64,000 nucleotides of DNA, taken from positions 62,001 through 126,000 of the forward strand of contig NZ_MBSS01000012.1 of assembly GCF_001695855.1 (NCBI RefSeq), written 5' to 3'. Source of the stretch: Ensifer sp. LC163 (GTDB taxonomy: Bacteria > Pseudomonadota > Alphaproteobacteria > Rhizobiales > Rhizobiaceae). A program made the translations under genes and the position numbers. Within the stretch, counting starts at the first letter, position 1, and each line of letters starts with the position of its first letter. Under the pieces are notes generated by a model. That model was given only the letters and a program-made list of their open reading frames with translations, was not told the origin of the DNA and ran no database searches. Positions 1-10,877 of the stretch are shown in pieces.

Positions 1-220
1 TGATGATGCCCTTGAGATTGCGGCGCTCTTCTGCCAGGAAGCCGATATCGGGCAGAACCAAATCCACCCCCGGAAGCTCCGGGCCTGGGAAAGTGACGCC
101 GCAATCGACCATTATCCACTGTCGCTGACCGGGTTTGCCGTAGCCATAGAGGCCAAGGTTCATCCCGATTTCGCCGACGCCGCCGAGCGGCAAGAACACC
201 AGTTCTTCTTCTTGCGCCAT
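1..220 (-). CDS. rnj: Ribonuclease J, N-terminal part (runs off the window)
   Basis: The minus strand from an ATG at 220 reads MAQEEELVFLPLGGVGEIGM, then a VDCGVTFP stretch and VLPDIGFL, which is the N-terminus of RNase J (metallo-beta-lactamase/beta-CASP RNase). Only about 73 residues are inside the window, so the catalytic HxHxDH motif is not seen. RNase J is a 5'-to-3' exonuclease and endonuclease used in mRNA decay and rRNA maturation in alphaproteobacteria. It lies 23 bp downstream of birA on the same strand and is probably the last gene of the nuo-birA transcription unit. Confidence 0.85.
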   Translation of the reverse strand, partial: MAQEEELVFLPLGGVGEIGMNLGLYGYGKPGQRQWIMVDCGVTFPGPELPGVDLVLPDIGFLAEERRNLKGII

Positions 221-243
221 GTTTTGATGCGCCCTTGTTTTGA

Positions 244-1011
244 TTATCCAAAAAATACGTCGCCGGCGGCGATCGTCTGCATCGTGTGCGAGCCCGTGTC
301 GAGCATCAACCGGCCGTCCTGATCAATACCGGCAAAGCGGCCGGAAAGCGACCGATCCGGCAGGTTCACCGTAATGGTCTCGCCGATGCCGCGCGCTGCC
401 GCCCGCCATTGGTCTATGATGTGTGCCACACCCCTGCCCCGGTCCCAAACGGCAAGCGTTTCGGCCATGGTCAGGAACAGATGGGCAAACAGTTCGTCCG
501 GCGATACCGACGCCCCTTCGTTGCGAAGCGAAGTCACCGGGTAGAGCGCCTCGTCGGGCTGGACGGCAATGTTGATGCCGCAGCCGATGACCAGTGCGCG
601 ACGGCCGTCCGCGAGACTCTCGCCTTCAAGCAGGATGCCGCAGGTCTTCTTGCCGTCGATGAGGATATCGTTCGGCCATTTGATCTCGACCGGAGCGCCG
701 GCAGGCGGCATCACCTTCCGAATGGCCCTGTGAACCGCCACGGCCACGGCCAGCGGCAGAGAATGCAGCAGCTCGATCGGGGCCGGCTCGATCAGCAGGA
801 GCGAAGCATAGAGATTGCCGGGCTCTGAAAACCAGGCCCGGCCGCGTCGGCCGCGTCCGCCCGTCTGGCGGGCGGCGGTGATCCAGAGATTTCCCCTGTC
901 TCCCTCGCGCGCCCGCACCAGGCATTCGCTGTTGGTGGAACCGACCTCATTGAGCGCGACGTGCCGGAAATCGTCGAGCGAAACCCGGCCGCCGCCTTCA
1001 AGGCCGATCAA
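244..1011 (-). CDS. birA: Biotin--[acetyl-CoA-carboxylase] ligase
   Basis: A 255-residue protein that attaches biotin to the biotin carboxyl carrier protein of acetyl-CoA carboxylase via biotinyl-5'-AMP. The signature STN near residue 25, the biotinyl-AMP loop GGRGRRGR at 51-58 and KWPNDI near 110 are all present. There is no N-terminal helix-turn-helix, so this is a monofunctional ligase and not an E. coli-type repressor. The start appears to be a TTG overlapping the nuoN stop codon (TTGA); no better in-frame ATG lies near the conserved N-terminus. Translational coupling to nuoN is likely. Confidence 0.93.
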   Translation of the reverse strand: MIGLEGGGRVSLDDFRHVALNEVGSTNSECLVRAREGDRGNLWITAARQTGGRGRRGRAWFSEPGNLYASLLLIEPAPIELLHSLPLAVAVAVHRAIRKVMPPAGAPVEIKWPNDILIDGKKTCGILLEGESLADGRRALVIGCGINIAVQPDEALYPVTSLRNEGASVSPDELFAHLFLTMAETLAVWDRGRGVAHIIDQWRAAARGIGETITVNLPDRSLSGRFAGIDQDGRLMLDTGSHTMQTIAAGDVFFG

Positions 1012-2453
1012 AAGAAGGTCCGCGCCGCGACTTCAGCAGCGTTGCCGAGCGGACCGCCGATCAGGACATATCCGGCCACGAACAGGCCCGAGAGACCGAA
1101 GACCAGGCGAAGCTCGCCGGCGGTGCGGGCAAACTCACCCTTGGCATCGTCGAACCACATCACCTTGATGACGCGCAGGTAATAGTAGGCGCCAACGACC
1201 GATGCGAGCACGCCGATGATGGCGAGCGCGTAGAGATGCGCTTCGATCGCCGCCATGAACACGAAGTACTTCCCGAAGAAGCCTGCCATCGGCGGAATAC
1301 CGGCGAGCGAGAACATCAGGATGGTGAGGACCGTGGCCATGAAGGGGTTGGTCTGCGACAGGCCCGCGAGGTCGTCGATGCTTTCGACGTTCTCGCCGTC
1401 CTTGCGACGCATGGCGAGGATGCAGGCGAAGGTGCCGAGCGTCATGACCATGTAGATGAGCATGTAGAGCAGAACGCCGCGAACGCCCGCCATCGACCCG
1501 GCAGCAAGACCGACAAGCGCGTAGCCCATGTGGCCGATCGAGGAATAGGCCATCAGCCGCTTGATGTTCTTCTGACCGATCGCAGCAAAGGCGCCGAGCA
1601 GCATCGAAGCGATCGAGATGAAGACGACGATCTGCTGCCACTGGACAACGACGGGCTCGAACGCGTTGATGACGATGCGAACGAAAATGGCCATGGCGGC
1701 AACCTTCGGAGCAGCAGCAAAGAACGCCGTCACCGGCGTCGGCGCGCCTTCATAGACATCGGGCGTCCACATGTGGAACGGCACGGCGGAAATCTTGAAA
1801 GCGAGACCGGCAAGAATGAAGACCAGGCCGAAGATGAGGCCGAGCGACGGCGTGCCCGTCGTTGTCAGTGCAGTGGCAATCTCGTCAAAGCCGGTGTGGC
1901 CGGTGAAGCCATAGACCAGCGACATGCCATAGAGCAGCATGCCCGAAGACAGCGCGCCGAGGACGAAGTACTTCAGGCCGGCTTCGGTCGAGCGGATGCT
2001 GTCACGGTTGATAGCGGCAACGACGTAAAGCGCCAGAGACTGCAGCTCGAGCGACAGGTACAGCGACATCAGGTCGTTGGCCGAGATCATCAGCAGCATG
2101 CCGAGGGTGGCGAGCAACAGCAGCACCGGAAACTCGAAACGGTCGATCTGCGCCGAACGGGCATGGCCCACCGTCATTACCATGGCGGTGATGGAGCCGA
2201 TCAGAGCCAGCACCTTCATGAACTTGGCGAAGGGATCGGACAGGAAGGCGCCGCCATAAGCTTCGCCCTCGCCCGTCTTCAGGACGAGCCAGAGACCGGC
2301 GATGATCAGAACGGCAACCGCAAGGCCGGTGACGGTCGAGGTCGACTTTTCACCGGCGAACACGCCGATCATCAAGAGCGCCATCGCGCCGACCGCGAGG
2401 ATCAACTCGGGGATCGAGAGCTGCAGGCTAGCGAGGAGGGTTTCAGCAGTCAT
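1008..2453 (-). CDS. nuoN: NADH-quinone oxidoreductase subunit N
   Basis: A 481-residue antiporter-like membrane subunit of complex I and part of the proton-pumping arm. It is a polytopic protein (about 14 helices) of the Proton_antipo_M family, with the conserved core segment [19 protein letters not shown] and a lysine-bearing [17 protein letters not shown] stretch. The start is set at the ATG beginning MTAETLL; two codons upstream there is only a TTG. A GGAC-type Shine-Dalgarno lies in front. It follows nuoM by 19 bp and overlaps birA at its stop. It is the last complex I gene of the operon. Confidence 0.96.
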   Translation of the reverse strand: MTAETLLASLQLSIPELILAVGAMALLMIGVFAGEKSTSTVTGLAVAVLIIAGLWLVLKTGEGEAYGGAFLSDPFAKFMKVLALIGSITAMVMTVGHARSAQIDRFEFPVLLLLATLGMLLMISANDLMSLYLSLELQSLALYVVAAINRDSIRSTEAGLKYFVLGALSSGMLLYGMSLVYGFTGHTGFDEIATALTTTGTPSLGLIFGLVFILAGLAFKISAVPFHMWTPDVYEGAPTPVTAFFAAAPKVAAMAIFVRIVINAFEPVVVQWQQIVVFISIASMLLGAFAAIGQKNIKRLMAYSSIGHMGYALVGLAAGSMAGVRGVLLYMLIYMVMTLGTFACILAMRRKDGENVESIDDLAGLSQTNPFMATVLTILMFSLAGIPPMAGFFGKYFVFMAAIEAHLYALAIIGVLASVVGAYYYLRVIKVMWFDDAKGEFARTAGELRLVFGLSGLFVAGYVLIGGPLGNAAEVAARTFF

Positions 2454-2472
2454 GTCCAATCACGTCCTGTGG

Positions 2473-3984
2473 TCATTGCACCGAAAGCGCAACGTTTTGC
2501 GCTGCCTGCAGGGCTGCGGAGTAGTTGTTGACGAGCAGATCCACGGAGGCTGCGGTCGCATCGAAGATCGGCGCCGGATAGACACCGAAGAAGATCGTCA
2601 GGATCACCAGCGGGTAGAGGATCGCCTTCTCACGTCCCGAAAGATCGAGCAGAGCCTTCAGGCTTTCCTTTTCCAGCGCACCGAAGATCACTCGGCGATA
2701 GAGCCAGAGCGCGTAGGCAGCCGAGAGAATGACGCCGCTCGTTGCAAAGAACGCAACCCAGGTATTGACGCGGAAGACGCCGACGAGGGTCAGCACTTCG
2801 CCGACGAAGCCGGACGTACCGGGAAGACCGACGTTGGCCATGGTGAACACCATGAAGGCGACGGCATATTTCGGCATGTTGTTGACGAGACCGCCATAGG
2901 CCGAGATCTCGCGGGTATGCAGACGGTCATAGACAACGCCGACGCAAAGGAAGAGCGCGCCGGAGACAATGCCGTGCGACAGCATCTGGAAAATCGCCCC
3001 CTGAACACCCTGCGTGTTGGCCGCGAAGATACCCATCGTCACGTAGCCCATGTGCGCGACGGACGAATAGGCGATCAGTTTCTTGATGTCGGACTGCATC
3101 ATCGCCACCAGCGAGGTGTAGATGATTGCAATGACCGACAGCGTGAAGACGAAGGGCGCGAAATAGTCGGATGCCAGCGGGAACATCGGCAGCGAGAAGC
3201 GCACGAAACCGTAGCCGCCAAGCTTCAGGAGGATGGCGGCCAGGATGACCGAACCCGCCGTCGGCGCCTGAACGTGCGCGTCGGGAAGCCAGGTGTGCAC
3301 CGGCCACATCGGCATCTTCACCGCGAAGGACGCGAAGAAGGCAAGCCATAACCACGTCTGCATCTCACGCGGGAAGTTGTAGGCGAGCAGTTCGGTGATG
3401 TCGGTGGTACCGGCCTGCCAGTACATCGCCATGACGGCGAGCAGCATCAGCACCGAGCCGAGCAGCGTGTAGAGGAAGAACTTGTAGCTCGCGTAGACGC
3501 GATCCTTGCCGCCCCAGACACCGATGATGAGGAACATCGGAATGAGGCCGGCTTCGAAGAACACGTAGAACAGCACGATGTCGAGCGACACGAACACGCC
3601 GATCATGAACGTTTCCAGGATCAGGAACGCGATCATGTATTCCTTCAGCCGCTTTTCGACCGACAACCAGCTTGCGAGTACGCAGAACGGCATCAGGAAG
3701 GCGGAGAGGACGACGAAGAGCACCGAGATGCCGTCGATGCCGAGATGATAGGAAATCCCGGTGCCGAGCCATTCGTGCTTCTCGGTCATCTGGAAACCCG
3801 GGTTCGAGCTGTCGAACTGGTACCAGATATAGACCGACACGGCGAAGGTGAAGATCGTCGTCAGCAGCGATACGTTGAGGATGTTGCGGCGGCCGTAGGC
3901 GCTGTCTTCTCTTGTCAGCAAGAGAAGCAGGACGCCGACGAGCGGCATGAAGGTGACCGCGGAAAGTACGGGCCAATCGGTCAT
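2473..3984 (-). CDS. nuoM: NADH-quinone oxidoreductase subunit M
   Basis: A 503-residue antiporter-like proton-pumping subunit of complex I, with about 14 transmembrane helices. It contains the family core [19 protein letters not shown] and [18 protein letters not shown]. The ATG at 3984 begins [12 protein letters not shown] and overlaps the nuoL stop as ATGA, which argues for this start over an in-frame one nine codons upstream. The length fits the family (about 500). Confidence 0.96.
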   Translation of the reverse strand: MTDWPVLSAVTFMPLVGVLLLLLTREDSAYGRRNILNVSLLTTIFTFAVSVYIWYQFDSSNPGFQMTEKHEWLGTGISYHLGIDGISVLFVVLSAFLMPFCVLASWLSVEKRLKEYMIAFLILETFMIGVFVSLDIVLFYVFFEAGLIPMFLIIGVWGGKDRVYASYKFFLYTLLGSVLMLLAVMAMYWQAGTTDITELLAYNFPREMQTWLWLAFFASFAVKMPMWPVHTWLPDAHVQAPTAGSVILAAILLKLGGYGFVRFSLPMFPLASDYFAPFVFTLSVIAIIYTSLVAMMQSDIKKLIAYSSVAHMGYVTMGIFAANTQGVQGAIFQMLSHGIVSGALFLCVGVVYDRLHTREISAYGGLVNNMPKYAVAFMVFTMANVGLPGTSGFVGEVLTLVGVFRVNTWVAFFATSGVILSAAYALWLYRRVIFGALEKESLKALLDLSGREKAILYPLVILTIFFGVYPAPIFDATAASVDLLVNNYSAALQAAQNVALSVQ

Positions 3985-5978
3985 CAGAAGGAACTCCCGA
4001 GCATCATCCATGTAACGAGCGCTGCAATGCCGATCAGCATGGCGAACGCGTAGTGATAGAGGTAACCGGTCTGCAGCCGGACAACACGATCGGTGACATC
4101 AAGCACGCGTGCCGCAATCCCGTTCGGACCGAGGCCGTCGATGACCCGACCGTCGCCTTCCTTCCACAGGAAGACGCCGAGGCGCTTGGCGGAGCGCACG
4201 AACAGGAAGTCGTACAACTCGTCGAAGTACCACTTGTTGAGCAGGAACTGGTAGAGGCCGCGATGCTGCTCCGCCAGGTACTTCGGCAGCTCCGGCCGGC
4301 GGATGTACATGTACCAGGCCGTGAAGAGACCGAGCGCCATGGCGCAGAACGGGCTCCACTTAACCCACAGCGGAACATGGTGGTATTCCTCGAGGATTTC
4401 GTTCTCGGCGGACGTGAACAACGCACCCTGCCAGAATTCGGCATAGTGGTGGCCGAAGAAGTAGTCGTGGAACAGGAAGCCTGCGACCAGCGCGCCGGCC
4501 GCCAGGATGTAGAGCGGCACCAGCATGACCTGGGGCGATTCATGGACGTGATGCATGACATCCGAGGAAGCGCGCGGCCTGCCGTGGAAGGTCATGAAGG
4601 TCAGACGCCAGGAATAGAAGCTGGTGAACAGCGCGGCGATGACCAGCATCGCGAAGGCGAAACCCGAGACGACGCTGTGCGAAGCGAACGTCGATTCGAT
4701 GATGGCATCCTTCGAGAAGAAGCCGGCGGTACCGATGACGGTGCCGGGGATGCCGACGCCGGTCAGCGCGATCGTGCCGATGAACATCAGCCAGTAGGTG
4801 ACCGGAATGTGTTTACGCAGGCCACCCATGTAGCGCATGTCCTGTTCGCCATCGACGGCGTGGATGACCGAGCCTGCACCCAAGAACAGCAGAGCCTTGA
4901 AGAAGGCGTGCGTGAACAGGTGGAAGATGGCCGCGCCATAGGCGCCGACGCCGAGTGCCACGAACATGTAGCCGAGCTGCGAACAGGTCGAATAGGCAAT
5001 GACGCGCTTGATGTCGTTCTGCACCAGGCCGACGGTCGCGGCGAAGAACGCTGTGATCGCGCCGATCAGCGTGACGACGGTCAGCGCATCCGGCGAAAGT
5101 TCAAACAGCGGCGACATGCGGGCGACGAGGAAGACGCCGGCGGTAACCATCGTTGCAGCGTGAATGAGGGCCGAAACCGGGGTCGGGCCTTCCATCGCGT
5201 CCGGAAGCCAGGTGTGCAGCAGGAACTGCGCCGACTTGCCCATCGCGCCCATGAAGAGCAACAGGCAGGCAGCCGTGATGGCATCGGCCCTGTCGAGGTG
5301 CATGCCGAACAGCGTGACGACCGCCTCCCCTGCTGCAGCGCCTTCGGCCGGCAGGTAGGTCTGGGCTGCTGCGAAGATCGTTTCGAGATTGACCGAACCG
5401 AACAGGACGAAGACGAGGAAGATGCCGAGCGAGAAGCCGAAGTCGCCAACGCGGTTGACGATGAACGCCTTTATCGCGGCGGCGTTCGCCGACGGCTTCT
5501 TATACCAGAAGCCGATCAGCAGGTAGGATGCCAGACCCACGCCTTCCCAGCCGAAGAACATCTGCAGCAGGTTGTCGGACGTGATCAGCATCAACATCGC
5601 AAAGGTGAAGAGCGAGAGATAGGCGAAGAAGCGCGGACGGTGCGGATCGTGGTGCATGTAGCCAATCGAATAGACATGCACGAGCGTCGACACCGTGTTG
5701 ACGACCACGAACATGACTGCTGTCAACGTGTCGACGCGGAACGCCCATTCGACGTCGAAGCTGCCGGACTGGATCCAGCGCAGCACCGAAACCTTGATCA
5801 GTTCCTGTTCGCCCATCGCGACGTCGAAGAAGACGTACCACGACAGCGCGGCGGCGATGATCATCAGTCCGCAGGTGACATATTCAGAAGCCTTGGCGCC
5901 GATCGAAGTGCCGAAAAGGCCGGCGACCAGAAAGCCGATCAAAGGCAGGAAGACGATAGCCTTGATGATGGTATCCAT
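3984..5978 (-). CDS. nuoL: NADH-quinone oxidoreductase subunit L
   Basis: A 664-residue distal antiporter-like subunit of the complex I membrane arm. It has the NuoL/ND5 core [20 protein letters not shown] and [19 protein letters not shown]. The C-terminal part matches the ND5 extension that forms the lateral helix HL along the membrane arm. It lies 7 bp after nuoK and overlaps nuoM by the ATGA at 3982-3985. The length is typical for alphaproteobacteria (about 660). Confidence 0.97.
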   Translation of the reverse strand: MDTIIKAIVFLPLIGFLVAGLFGTSIGAKASEYVTCGLMIIAAALSWYVFFDVAMGEQELIKVSVLRWIQSGSFDVEWAFRVDTLTAVMFVVVNTVSTLVHVYSIGYMHHDPHRPRFFAYLSLFTFAMLMLITSDNLLQMFFGWEGVGLASYLLIGFWYKKPSANAAAIKAFIVNRVGDFGFSLGIFLVFVLFGSVNLETIFAAAQTYLPAEGAAAGEAVVTLFGMHLDRADAITAACLLLFMGAMGKSAQFLLHTWLPDAMEGPTPVSALIHAATMVTAGVFLVARMSPLFELSPDALTVVTLIGAITAFFAATVGLVQNDIKRVIAYSTCSQLGYMFVALGVGAYGAAIFHLFTHAFFKALLFLGAGSVIHAVDGEQDMRYMGGLRKHIPVTYWLMFIGTIALTGVGIPGTVIGTAGFFSKDAIIESTFASHSVVSGFAFAMLVIAALFTSFYSWRLTFMTFHGRPRASSDVMHHVHESPQVMLVPLYILAAGALVAGFLFHDYFFGHHYAEFWQGALFTSAENEILEEYHHVPLWVKWSPFCAMALGLFTAWYMYIRRPELPKYLAEQHRGLYQFLLNKWYFDELYDFLFVRSAKRLGVFLWKEGDGRVIDGLGPNGIAARVLDVTDRVVRLQTGYLYHYAFAMLIGIAALVTWMMLGSSF

Positions 5979-5985
5979 AGCCCAA

Positions 5986-6294
5986 TCAGCCCTTCATCAT
6001 GTTGACGTCTTCAACAGCGATCGAGCCGCGGTTGCGGTAGAAGACGACGAGAATTGCAAGCCCGATGGCGGCTTCCGCAGCCGCGACGGTCAGAATGAAC
6101 AGAGCGAAGACCTGGCCCGTGATGTCGTTCAGGAACGACGAGAAGGCGACCATGTTGATGTTGACCGCAAGCAGGATCAGTTCGACCGACATCAGGATGA
6201 CGATGACGTTCTTCCGGTTCAGGAAGATGCCGAAGACACCAAGCGTGAACAGGATGGCGCTGACGGTGAGATAGTGGGAAATTCCGATTTCCAT
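5986..6294 (-). CDS. nuoK: NADH-quinone oxidoreductase subunit K
   Basis: A 102-residue, three-helix membrane subunit of complex I (MnhC/NuoK family). The segment [20 protein letters not shown] holds the conserved glutamate in helix 2 (VELILL) that takes part in proton transfer, and a second conserved glutamate lies in [11 protein letters not shown]. The length is exact for the family. It sits between nuoJ and nuoL. Confidence 0.97.
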   Translation of the reverse strand: MEIGISHYLTVSAILFTLGVFGIFLNRKNVIVILMSVELILLAVNINMVAFSSFLNDITGQVFALFILTVAAAEAAIGLAILVVFYRNRGSIAVEDVNMMKG

Positions 6295-6322
6295 TTTTTA
6301 GTTCCTCGACCTCGCGTCCGAA

Positions 6323-6937
6323 TTAAATGCCCTGCCCGGGCTTGACCGTGATCACCTCGACGGCGGTCTCGGGTGTGCGGGCAACCTGCTGCGGAACGCT
6401 CTGGCGCTTGATGTTCACGCGGTGACGCAGCGTGAGGACGATGGCGCCGATCATGGCGACCAGCAGCACGAGGCCCGCGATCTGGAAGAAATAGACATAG
6501 TGGGTATAGAGCACGTCGCCGAGGGCGGCCGTGTTCGTCCGGTCGGCAACCGCCGGGATCGGCATCGAGATACCCTTGGCAATCTCCGGCGAGAAGGTCG
6601 CGCCGCCGACGACGATGATCAGTTCGGCAGCCAGGATCAGACCGATCAGCGCACCAACCGGCGCATATTCAAGCACGCCCGCGCGCAGTTCCGCGAAGTC
6701 GATATCGAGCATCATGACGACGAACAGGAAGAGCACCGCAACCGCGCCGACATAGACCACAAGCAGGATCATCGCCAGGAACTCGGCGCCAGCCAGCAGG
6801 AACAGGCCCGCCGAATTGAAGAAGGTCAGGATCAGGAACAGCACCGAATAAACGGGGTTCCTGGCCGCAATGACCATAAATGCCGATGCCACCGCGATGA
6901 AGGCAAAGAGATAGAAAAAAAGAACCTGCAGACCCAT
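6323..6937 (-). CDS. nuoJ: NADH-quinone oxidoreductase subunit J
   Basis: A 204-residue, five-helix membrane subunit of complex I (NuoJ/ND6). It has the conserved FLLAGAEFLAMILLVVYVGA stretch that includes the pi-bulge helix. The start is the ATG of MGLQVLFFYLF; the open frame extends 30 codons further upstream, but that part has no NuoJ similarity. The segment between nuoI and nuoJ (6938-7072) is 135 bp, one of the longer gaps inside the operon. Confidence 0.95.
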   Translation of the reverse strand: MGLQVLFFYLFAFIAVASAFMVIAARNPVYSVLFLILTFFNSAGLFLLAGAEFLAMILLVVYVGAVAVLFLFVVMMLDIDFAELRAGVLEYAPVGALIGLILAAELIIVVGGATFSPEIAKGISMPIPAVADRTNTAALGDVLYTHYVYFFQIAGLVLLVAMIGAIVLTLRHRVNIKRQSVPQQVARTPETAVEVITVKPGQGI

Positions 6938-7072
6938 GATCGGTGCCTTTTTCGTCTTGCACGGCGTGAGGCTCTTGCAGCCCCACTCCACTGGCAAAGC
7001 CGGACGCGTGTCCGGCCTTTGCCCCAAACTGTTTCACATGTGCCGCCTTAAGGGCGGCACCACGCCTTGGTC

Positions 7073-7564
7073 TCAGCGATAGGGCGAGTCCATTGCGATG
7101 TTACGTGCGATTTCCCGTTCCCAACGGTCGCCATTGGCGAGGAGCTTGTCCTTGTCGTAGTACAGCTCTTCACGCGTCTCGGTGGCGAATTCGAAGTTCG
7201 GTCCCTCGACGATGGCGTCAACCGGACAGGCTTCCTGGCAGAAACCGCAATAGATGCACTTCACCATGTCGATGTCGTAGCGCACCGTGCGGCGGGTGCC
7301 GTCGTTGCGGCGCGGGCCAGCCTCGATGGTGATGGCCTGGGCAGGACAGATCGCCTCGCAGAGCTTGCAGGCGATGCAGCGCTCTTCGCCGTTCGGATAA
7401 CGACGCAGGGCGTGTTCGCCGCGGAAGCGCGGGCTGACCGGACCCTTTTCGAAGGGATAGTTCAATGTCGCCTTCGGCTTGAAGAAGTAGCGCATCGACA
7501 AAAAGAATGCGCCGACGAATTCCTTGAGGAACAGCGAGCTGACGGCTTGCGAAAGACCGGCCAT
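7073..7564 (-). CDS. nuoI: NADH-quinone oxidoreductase subunit I
   Basis: A 163-residue peripheral-arm subunit that carries two [4Fe-4S] clusters (N6a and N6b). The motifs [12 protein letters not shown] and [12 protein letters not shown] are intact, and the length is typical of the alphaproteobacterial and mitochondrial TYKY type. Two consecutive ATG codons are present; the GGAGG Shine-Dalgarno is better spaced to the second (7564), so that start is chosen. Confidence 0.97.
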   Translation of the reverse strand: MAGLSQAVSSLFLKEFVGAFFLSMRYFFKPKATLNYPFEKGPVSPRFRGEHALRRYPNGEERCIACKLCEAICPAQAITIEAGPRRNDGTRRTVRYDIDMVKCIYCGFCQEACPVDAIVEGPNFEFATETREELYYDKDKLLANGDRWEREIARNIAMDSPYR

Positions 7565-7628
7565 CATTTACCTCCAGACTTGCCGGCCTCAGAGCGGCCA
7601 GCGGTATGCAACCGAGCGAAAGCCAACA

Positions 7629-8672
7629 TCATGCGGCTCCCGTCAGCTTGAGAACGAATGCAGTGATCACGACCATTGCGAGAGAGATCGGCAGGAAGAC
7701 CTTCCAGCCGAGACGCATCAGCTGGTCGTAGCGGTAACGCGGAACGAAAGCCTTCACCATCGCGAACATGAAGAACACGAAGGATGCCTTGAGAACGAAC
7801 CAGATGATGCCCGGGACCCAGTTCAGGAACCAGACGTCAACCGGAGGCAGCCAGCCGCCGAGGAAGAGAATGGTCGTCAGCGCGCACATCAGGCAGATGG
7901 CCGCATACTCGCCGAGCATGAACATCATGTAAGGCGTGGAGCCGTATTCGACCATGAAGCCGGCGACGAGTTCGGATTCCGCTTCCGGCAGATCGAAGGG
8001 CGGGCGGTTGGTTTCAGCCAGCGCCGAAATGAAGAACACGATGAACATCGGGAACAGTGCCAGCCAGTGCCAATCAAGGAACGATGCGGGCAGGCCCAAG
8101 TTCGTACCGATGCCATTGCTCTGCGCATTGACGATGTCGGTCAGGTTCAACGAGCCGACGCACAGCAGGACGGTGACGATGACGAAGCCGATCGAGACTT
8201 CGTAGGACACCATCTGCGCGGCAGACCGAAGCGCGCCGAGGAAGGGATATTTCGAGTTCGACGCCCAGCCGCCCATGATGATGCCATAAACTTCAAGAGA
8301 GGATATGGCGAACACGAAGAGGATGCCGACGTTGATATTCGCGATCACCCAGCCGGCGTTGAGCGGGATAACAGCCCAGGCAGCCAGCGCCAGCGTCACG
8401 GAGACGAGCGGTGCCAAGAGGAAGATTGCCTTGTTGGCGCCAGCCGGAATCACCGGTTCCTTGAAGACAAACTTCAAAAGGTCGGCGAAGGACTGGAAGA
8501 GACCCCAGGGGCCCACCACATTCGGACCACGGCGGAGCTGGACGGCCGCCCAGATCTTGCGGTCGGCCAGCAGAATGTAGGCGATGAAAAGCAGCAGCGC
8601 GACCAGCAGCAGCAGCGACTGGGCGACCATGATGATCGCAGGCCAGACATAGGTCGAAACGAAAGCGTCCAT
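7629..8672 (-). CDS. nuoH: NADH-quinone oxidoreductase subunit H
   Basis: A 347-residue membrane subunit (NuoH/ND1) that forms much of the quinone-binding cavity at the joint of the two arms. The conserved signatures [18 protein letters not shown] near the N-terminus and the acidic loop [20 protein letters not shown] are present. It starts 20 bp after the nuoG stop and is followed by nuoI. Confidence 0.97.
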   Translation of the reverse strand: MDAFVSTYVWPAIIMVAQSLLLLVALLLFIAYILLADRKIWAAVQLRRGPNVVGPWGLFQSFADLLKFVFKEPVIPAGANKAIFLLAPLVSVTLALAAWAVIPLNAGWVIANINVGILFVFAISSLEVYGIIMGGWASNSKYPFLGALRSAAQMVSYEVSIGFVIVTVLLCVGSLNLTDIVNAQSNGIGTNLGLPASFLDWHWLALFPMFIVFFISALAETNRPPFDLPEAESELVAGFMVEYGSTPYMMFMLGEYAAICLMCALTTILFLGGWLPPVDVWFLNWVPGIIWFVLKASFVFFMFAMVKAFVPRYRYDQLMRLGWKVFLPISLAMVVITAFVLKLTGAA

Positions 8673-8692
8673 GATACTCTATTCCCTCGCGC

Positions 8693-10774
8693 TCATTCCG
8701 CCGCAGCTTTGAAGTTGTTGCGTGCCAAAGCCGAGCATTCGGCCATGACGGCGGATGCGCGCGCTATCGGGTTCGTCAAATAGAAGTCTTTGACCGGAGA
8801 CGCAAACACGGATTTGCCCATCTCACCGGCTTTTTGAGCAAGTGCGGCAATTTCGTCGCCACTGCCGACGGCAATCGCGTCGACATCGGCGAAATGCGGA
8901 TGCGCGGCATAGAGCCTCGAGCGCAATTCGCCAAGCGAATCATAGGGCAGCTTCTTGCCGAGAACGTCGGAAAGCGCACGGATGATCGCCCAGTCTTCGC
9001 GGGCGTCGCCCGGAGCGAAGCCGGCGCGGTTGCCGATCTGCACGCGGCCTTCGGTGTTGACCCAGGTGCCGGACTTTTCGGTGTAGGTGGCGGCCGGCAG
9101 GATGACGTCGGCTGCGTGTGCACCGTTGTCGCCATGCGAACCGATGTAGACGGTAAAGCCGGACTTGCGGCCGGCAAGATCGATCTCGTCTGCGCCGAGC
9201 AGGAAGAGAACGTCGGAGGCCGAAACCATTTCGGCAGCCGTCTTGCCATTCTTGCCCGGGACGAAGCCGAGGTCGAGACCACCGACGCGGGACGCCGCGG
9301 TGTGCAGAACGGCAAAGCCGTTCCAGTCCGCGGTCACCGCACCGACTGCGCCTGCGAGCTTGGCAGCGGCAGCGAGAACGGCAGCCCCCCCCCCCCCTGC
9401 GACGGCGCCCTGGCCGATGATGATCATCGGACGCTGCGCCTTCTTCAGGGTCGCTGCGAACTTACCCTTGCCGGACACGAGTTCGGCCAGCGTGTCGGTG
9501 CCCGCACCGAGATACTCGAATTCGTAGCGCAACTCACCCTGCTCGCCGATGACGGCGATCGGGAAATTGCCCATCCGGTAACGCTTGCGGATGCGTGCGT
9601 TGAGAACGGATGCTTCGAGGCGCGGGTTCGAGCCGATGATCAACAGCGCGTCGGCGCTTTCGATGCCCTGAATGGTCGGGTTGAAGATGTAGCTGGCGCG
9701 GCCGAGCGACGGATCGAGCGCTGCACCATCCTGGCGGCAGTCGATGTTTTCCGAACCGAGCGAAGCAAGCAGTTCCTTCAGCGCGTACATTTCTTCGACG
9801 GAAGCAAGGTCGCCGGCGATGGCGCCGATCTTGTCACCGGAGGTCGCCGCAACGGCAGCCTTGATCGCCTGGAATGCCTCGCCCCAGCTTGCTGCCTGCA
9901 GACGGCCATCCTTCTTGACATAAGGACGGTCAAGACGCTGGGTCTTCAGACCATCCCAGATGAAGCGGCTCTTGTCGGAAATCCACTCTTCGTTGATGTC
10001 CTCGTTGACGCGCGGCATAATGCGCATCACTTCGCGGCCGCGGGTATCGACGCGGATGGCCGAACCGAGCGCGTCCATCACGTCGACGGATTCGGTCTTG
10101 TTCAGTTCCCACGGACGCGCCGTAAAGGCGAACGGCTTCGAAGTCAGCGCACCGACCGGGCAAAGGTCAACGACGTTGCCCTGAAGCTCGGAGGTCATCG
10201 CCTGTTCGAGATAGGTGGTGATCTCGGCATCTTCGCCGCGGCCGATAAGGCCGAGCTCGGCAATGCCGGCGACTTCCGTGGTGAAACGAACGCAGCGCGT
10301 GCAGTGGATGCAGCGGTTCATCACTGTCTTGACCAACGGGCCGATATACTTGTCTTCGACGGCGCGCTTGTTTTCCTGGTAGCGCGAACTGTCGATGCCG
10401 AAGGCCATCGCCTGGTCCTGCAGGTCGCATTCGCCACCCTGGTCGCAGATCGGGCAATCGAGCGGATGGTTGATCAGCAGGAATTCCATGACGCCTTCGC
10501 GCGCCTTCTTGACCATCGGCGTGGTCGTGAAGACTTCGGGCGTTTCGCCGTTCGGGCCGGGGCGAAGATCGCGCACGCCCATGGCGCAGGAGGCGGCGGG
10601 CTTGGGTGGCCCTCCCTTCACCTCGATCAGACACATGCGGCAGTTACCGGCGACCGACAGCCGCTCATGGAAACAGAAGCGCGGAACCTCGGCGCCGGCT
10701 TCTTCGCACGCCTGAAGCAGCGTGAAATGATCCGGGACCTCGATCTCTTTTCCGTCGACTTTCAGCTTTGCCAT
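8693..10774 (-). CDS. nuoG: NADH-quinone oxidoreductase subunit G
   Basis: A 693-residue peripheral-arm subunit of complex I. N-terminal [2Fe-2S] ligands are in CFHERLSVAGNCRMC, followed by the HPLDCPICDQGGECDLQDQ block and the NRCIHCTRC cluster motif. The C-terminal two thirds is a molybdopterin-oxidoreductase-like fold without cofactor. The start is the ATG of MAKLKVDGKEIEV; the eleven codons upstream are not conserved. The coding strand has a run of 13 G (9385-9397) encoding four glycines in AVAGGGGAAVL; the frame is intact as sequenced. Confidence 0.96.
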   Translation of the reverse strand: MAKLKVDGKEIEVPDHFTLLQACEEAGAEVPRFCFHERLSVAGNCRMCLIEVKGGPPKPAASCAMGVRDLRPGPNGETPEVFTTTPMVKKAREGVMEFLLINHPLDCPICDQGGECDLQDQAMAFGIDSSRYQENKRAVEDKYIGPLVKTVMNRCIHCTRCVRFTTEVAGIAELGLIGRGEDAEITTYLEQAMTSELQGNVVDLCPVGALTSKPFAFTARPWELNKTESVDVMDALGSAIRVDTRGREVMRIMPRVNEDINEEWISDKSRFIWDGLKTQRLDRPYVKKDGRLQAASWGEAFQAIKAAVAATSGDKIGAIAGDLASVEEMYALKELLASLGSENIDCRQDGAALDPSLGRASYIFNPTIQGIESADALLIIGSNPRLEASVLNARIRKRYRMGNFPIAVIGEQGELRYEFEYLGAGTDTLAELVSGKGKFAATLKKAQRPMIIIGQGAVAGGGGAAVLAAAAKLAGAVGAVTADWNGFAVLHTAASRVGGLDLGFVPGKNGKTAAEMVSASDVLFLLGADEIDLAGRKSGFTVYIGSHGDNGAHAADVILPAATYTEKSGTWVNTEGRVQIGNRAGFAPGDAREDWAIIRALSDVLGKKLPYDSLGELRSRLYAAHPHFADVDAIAVGSGDEIAALAQKAGEMGKSVFASPVKDFYLTNPIARASAVMAECSALARNNFKAAAE
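9385..9397. repeat. Homopolymer of 13 C (13 G on the coding strand) inside nuoG
   Basis: Thirteen consecutive C bases on the plus strand lie within nuoG and encode Gly-Gly-Gly-Gly on the minus strand. The reading frame continues correctly on both sides. Such a tract is prone to slippage and to sequencing error. Confidence 0.95.
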
Positions 10775-10877
10775 CTTCGTACTCAATCCTGTCTTCCATC
10801 CGTCCACCTTCAGGCGACGGACAATTCCAACACAGCCATGCTGCTTGCCGGTGGCAACCTCTGCCGGTCACCGCCTC

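Noticed and set aside
4053-6005. 650-codon open frame antisense to nuoL
   Set aside because: It mirrors nuoL codon periodicity in a GC-rich gene, has a composition dominated by Arg, Asp, Glu, His and Gln, and shows no family motif. nuoL itself is certain.
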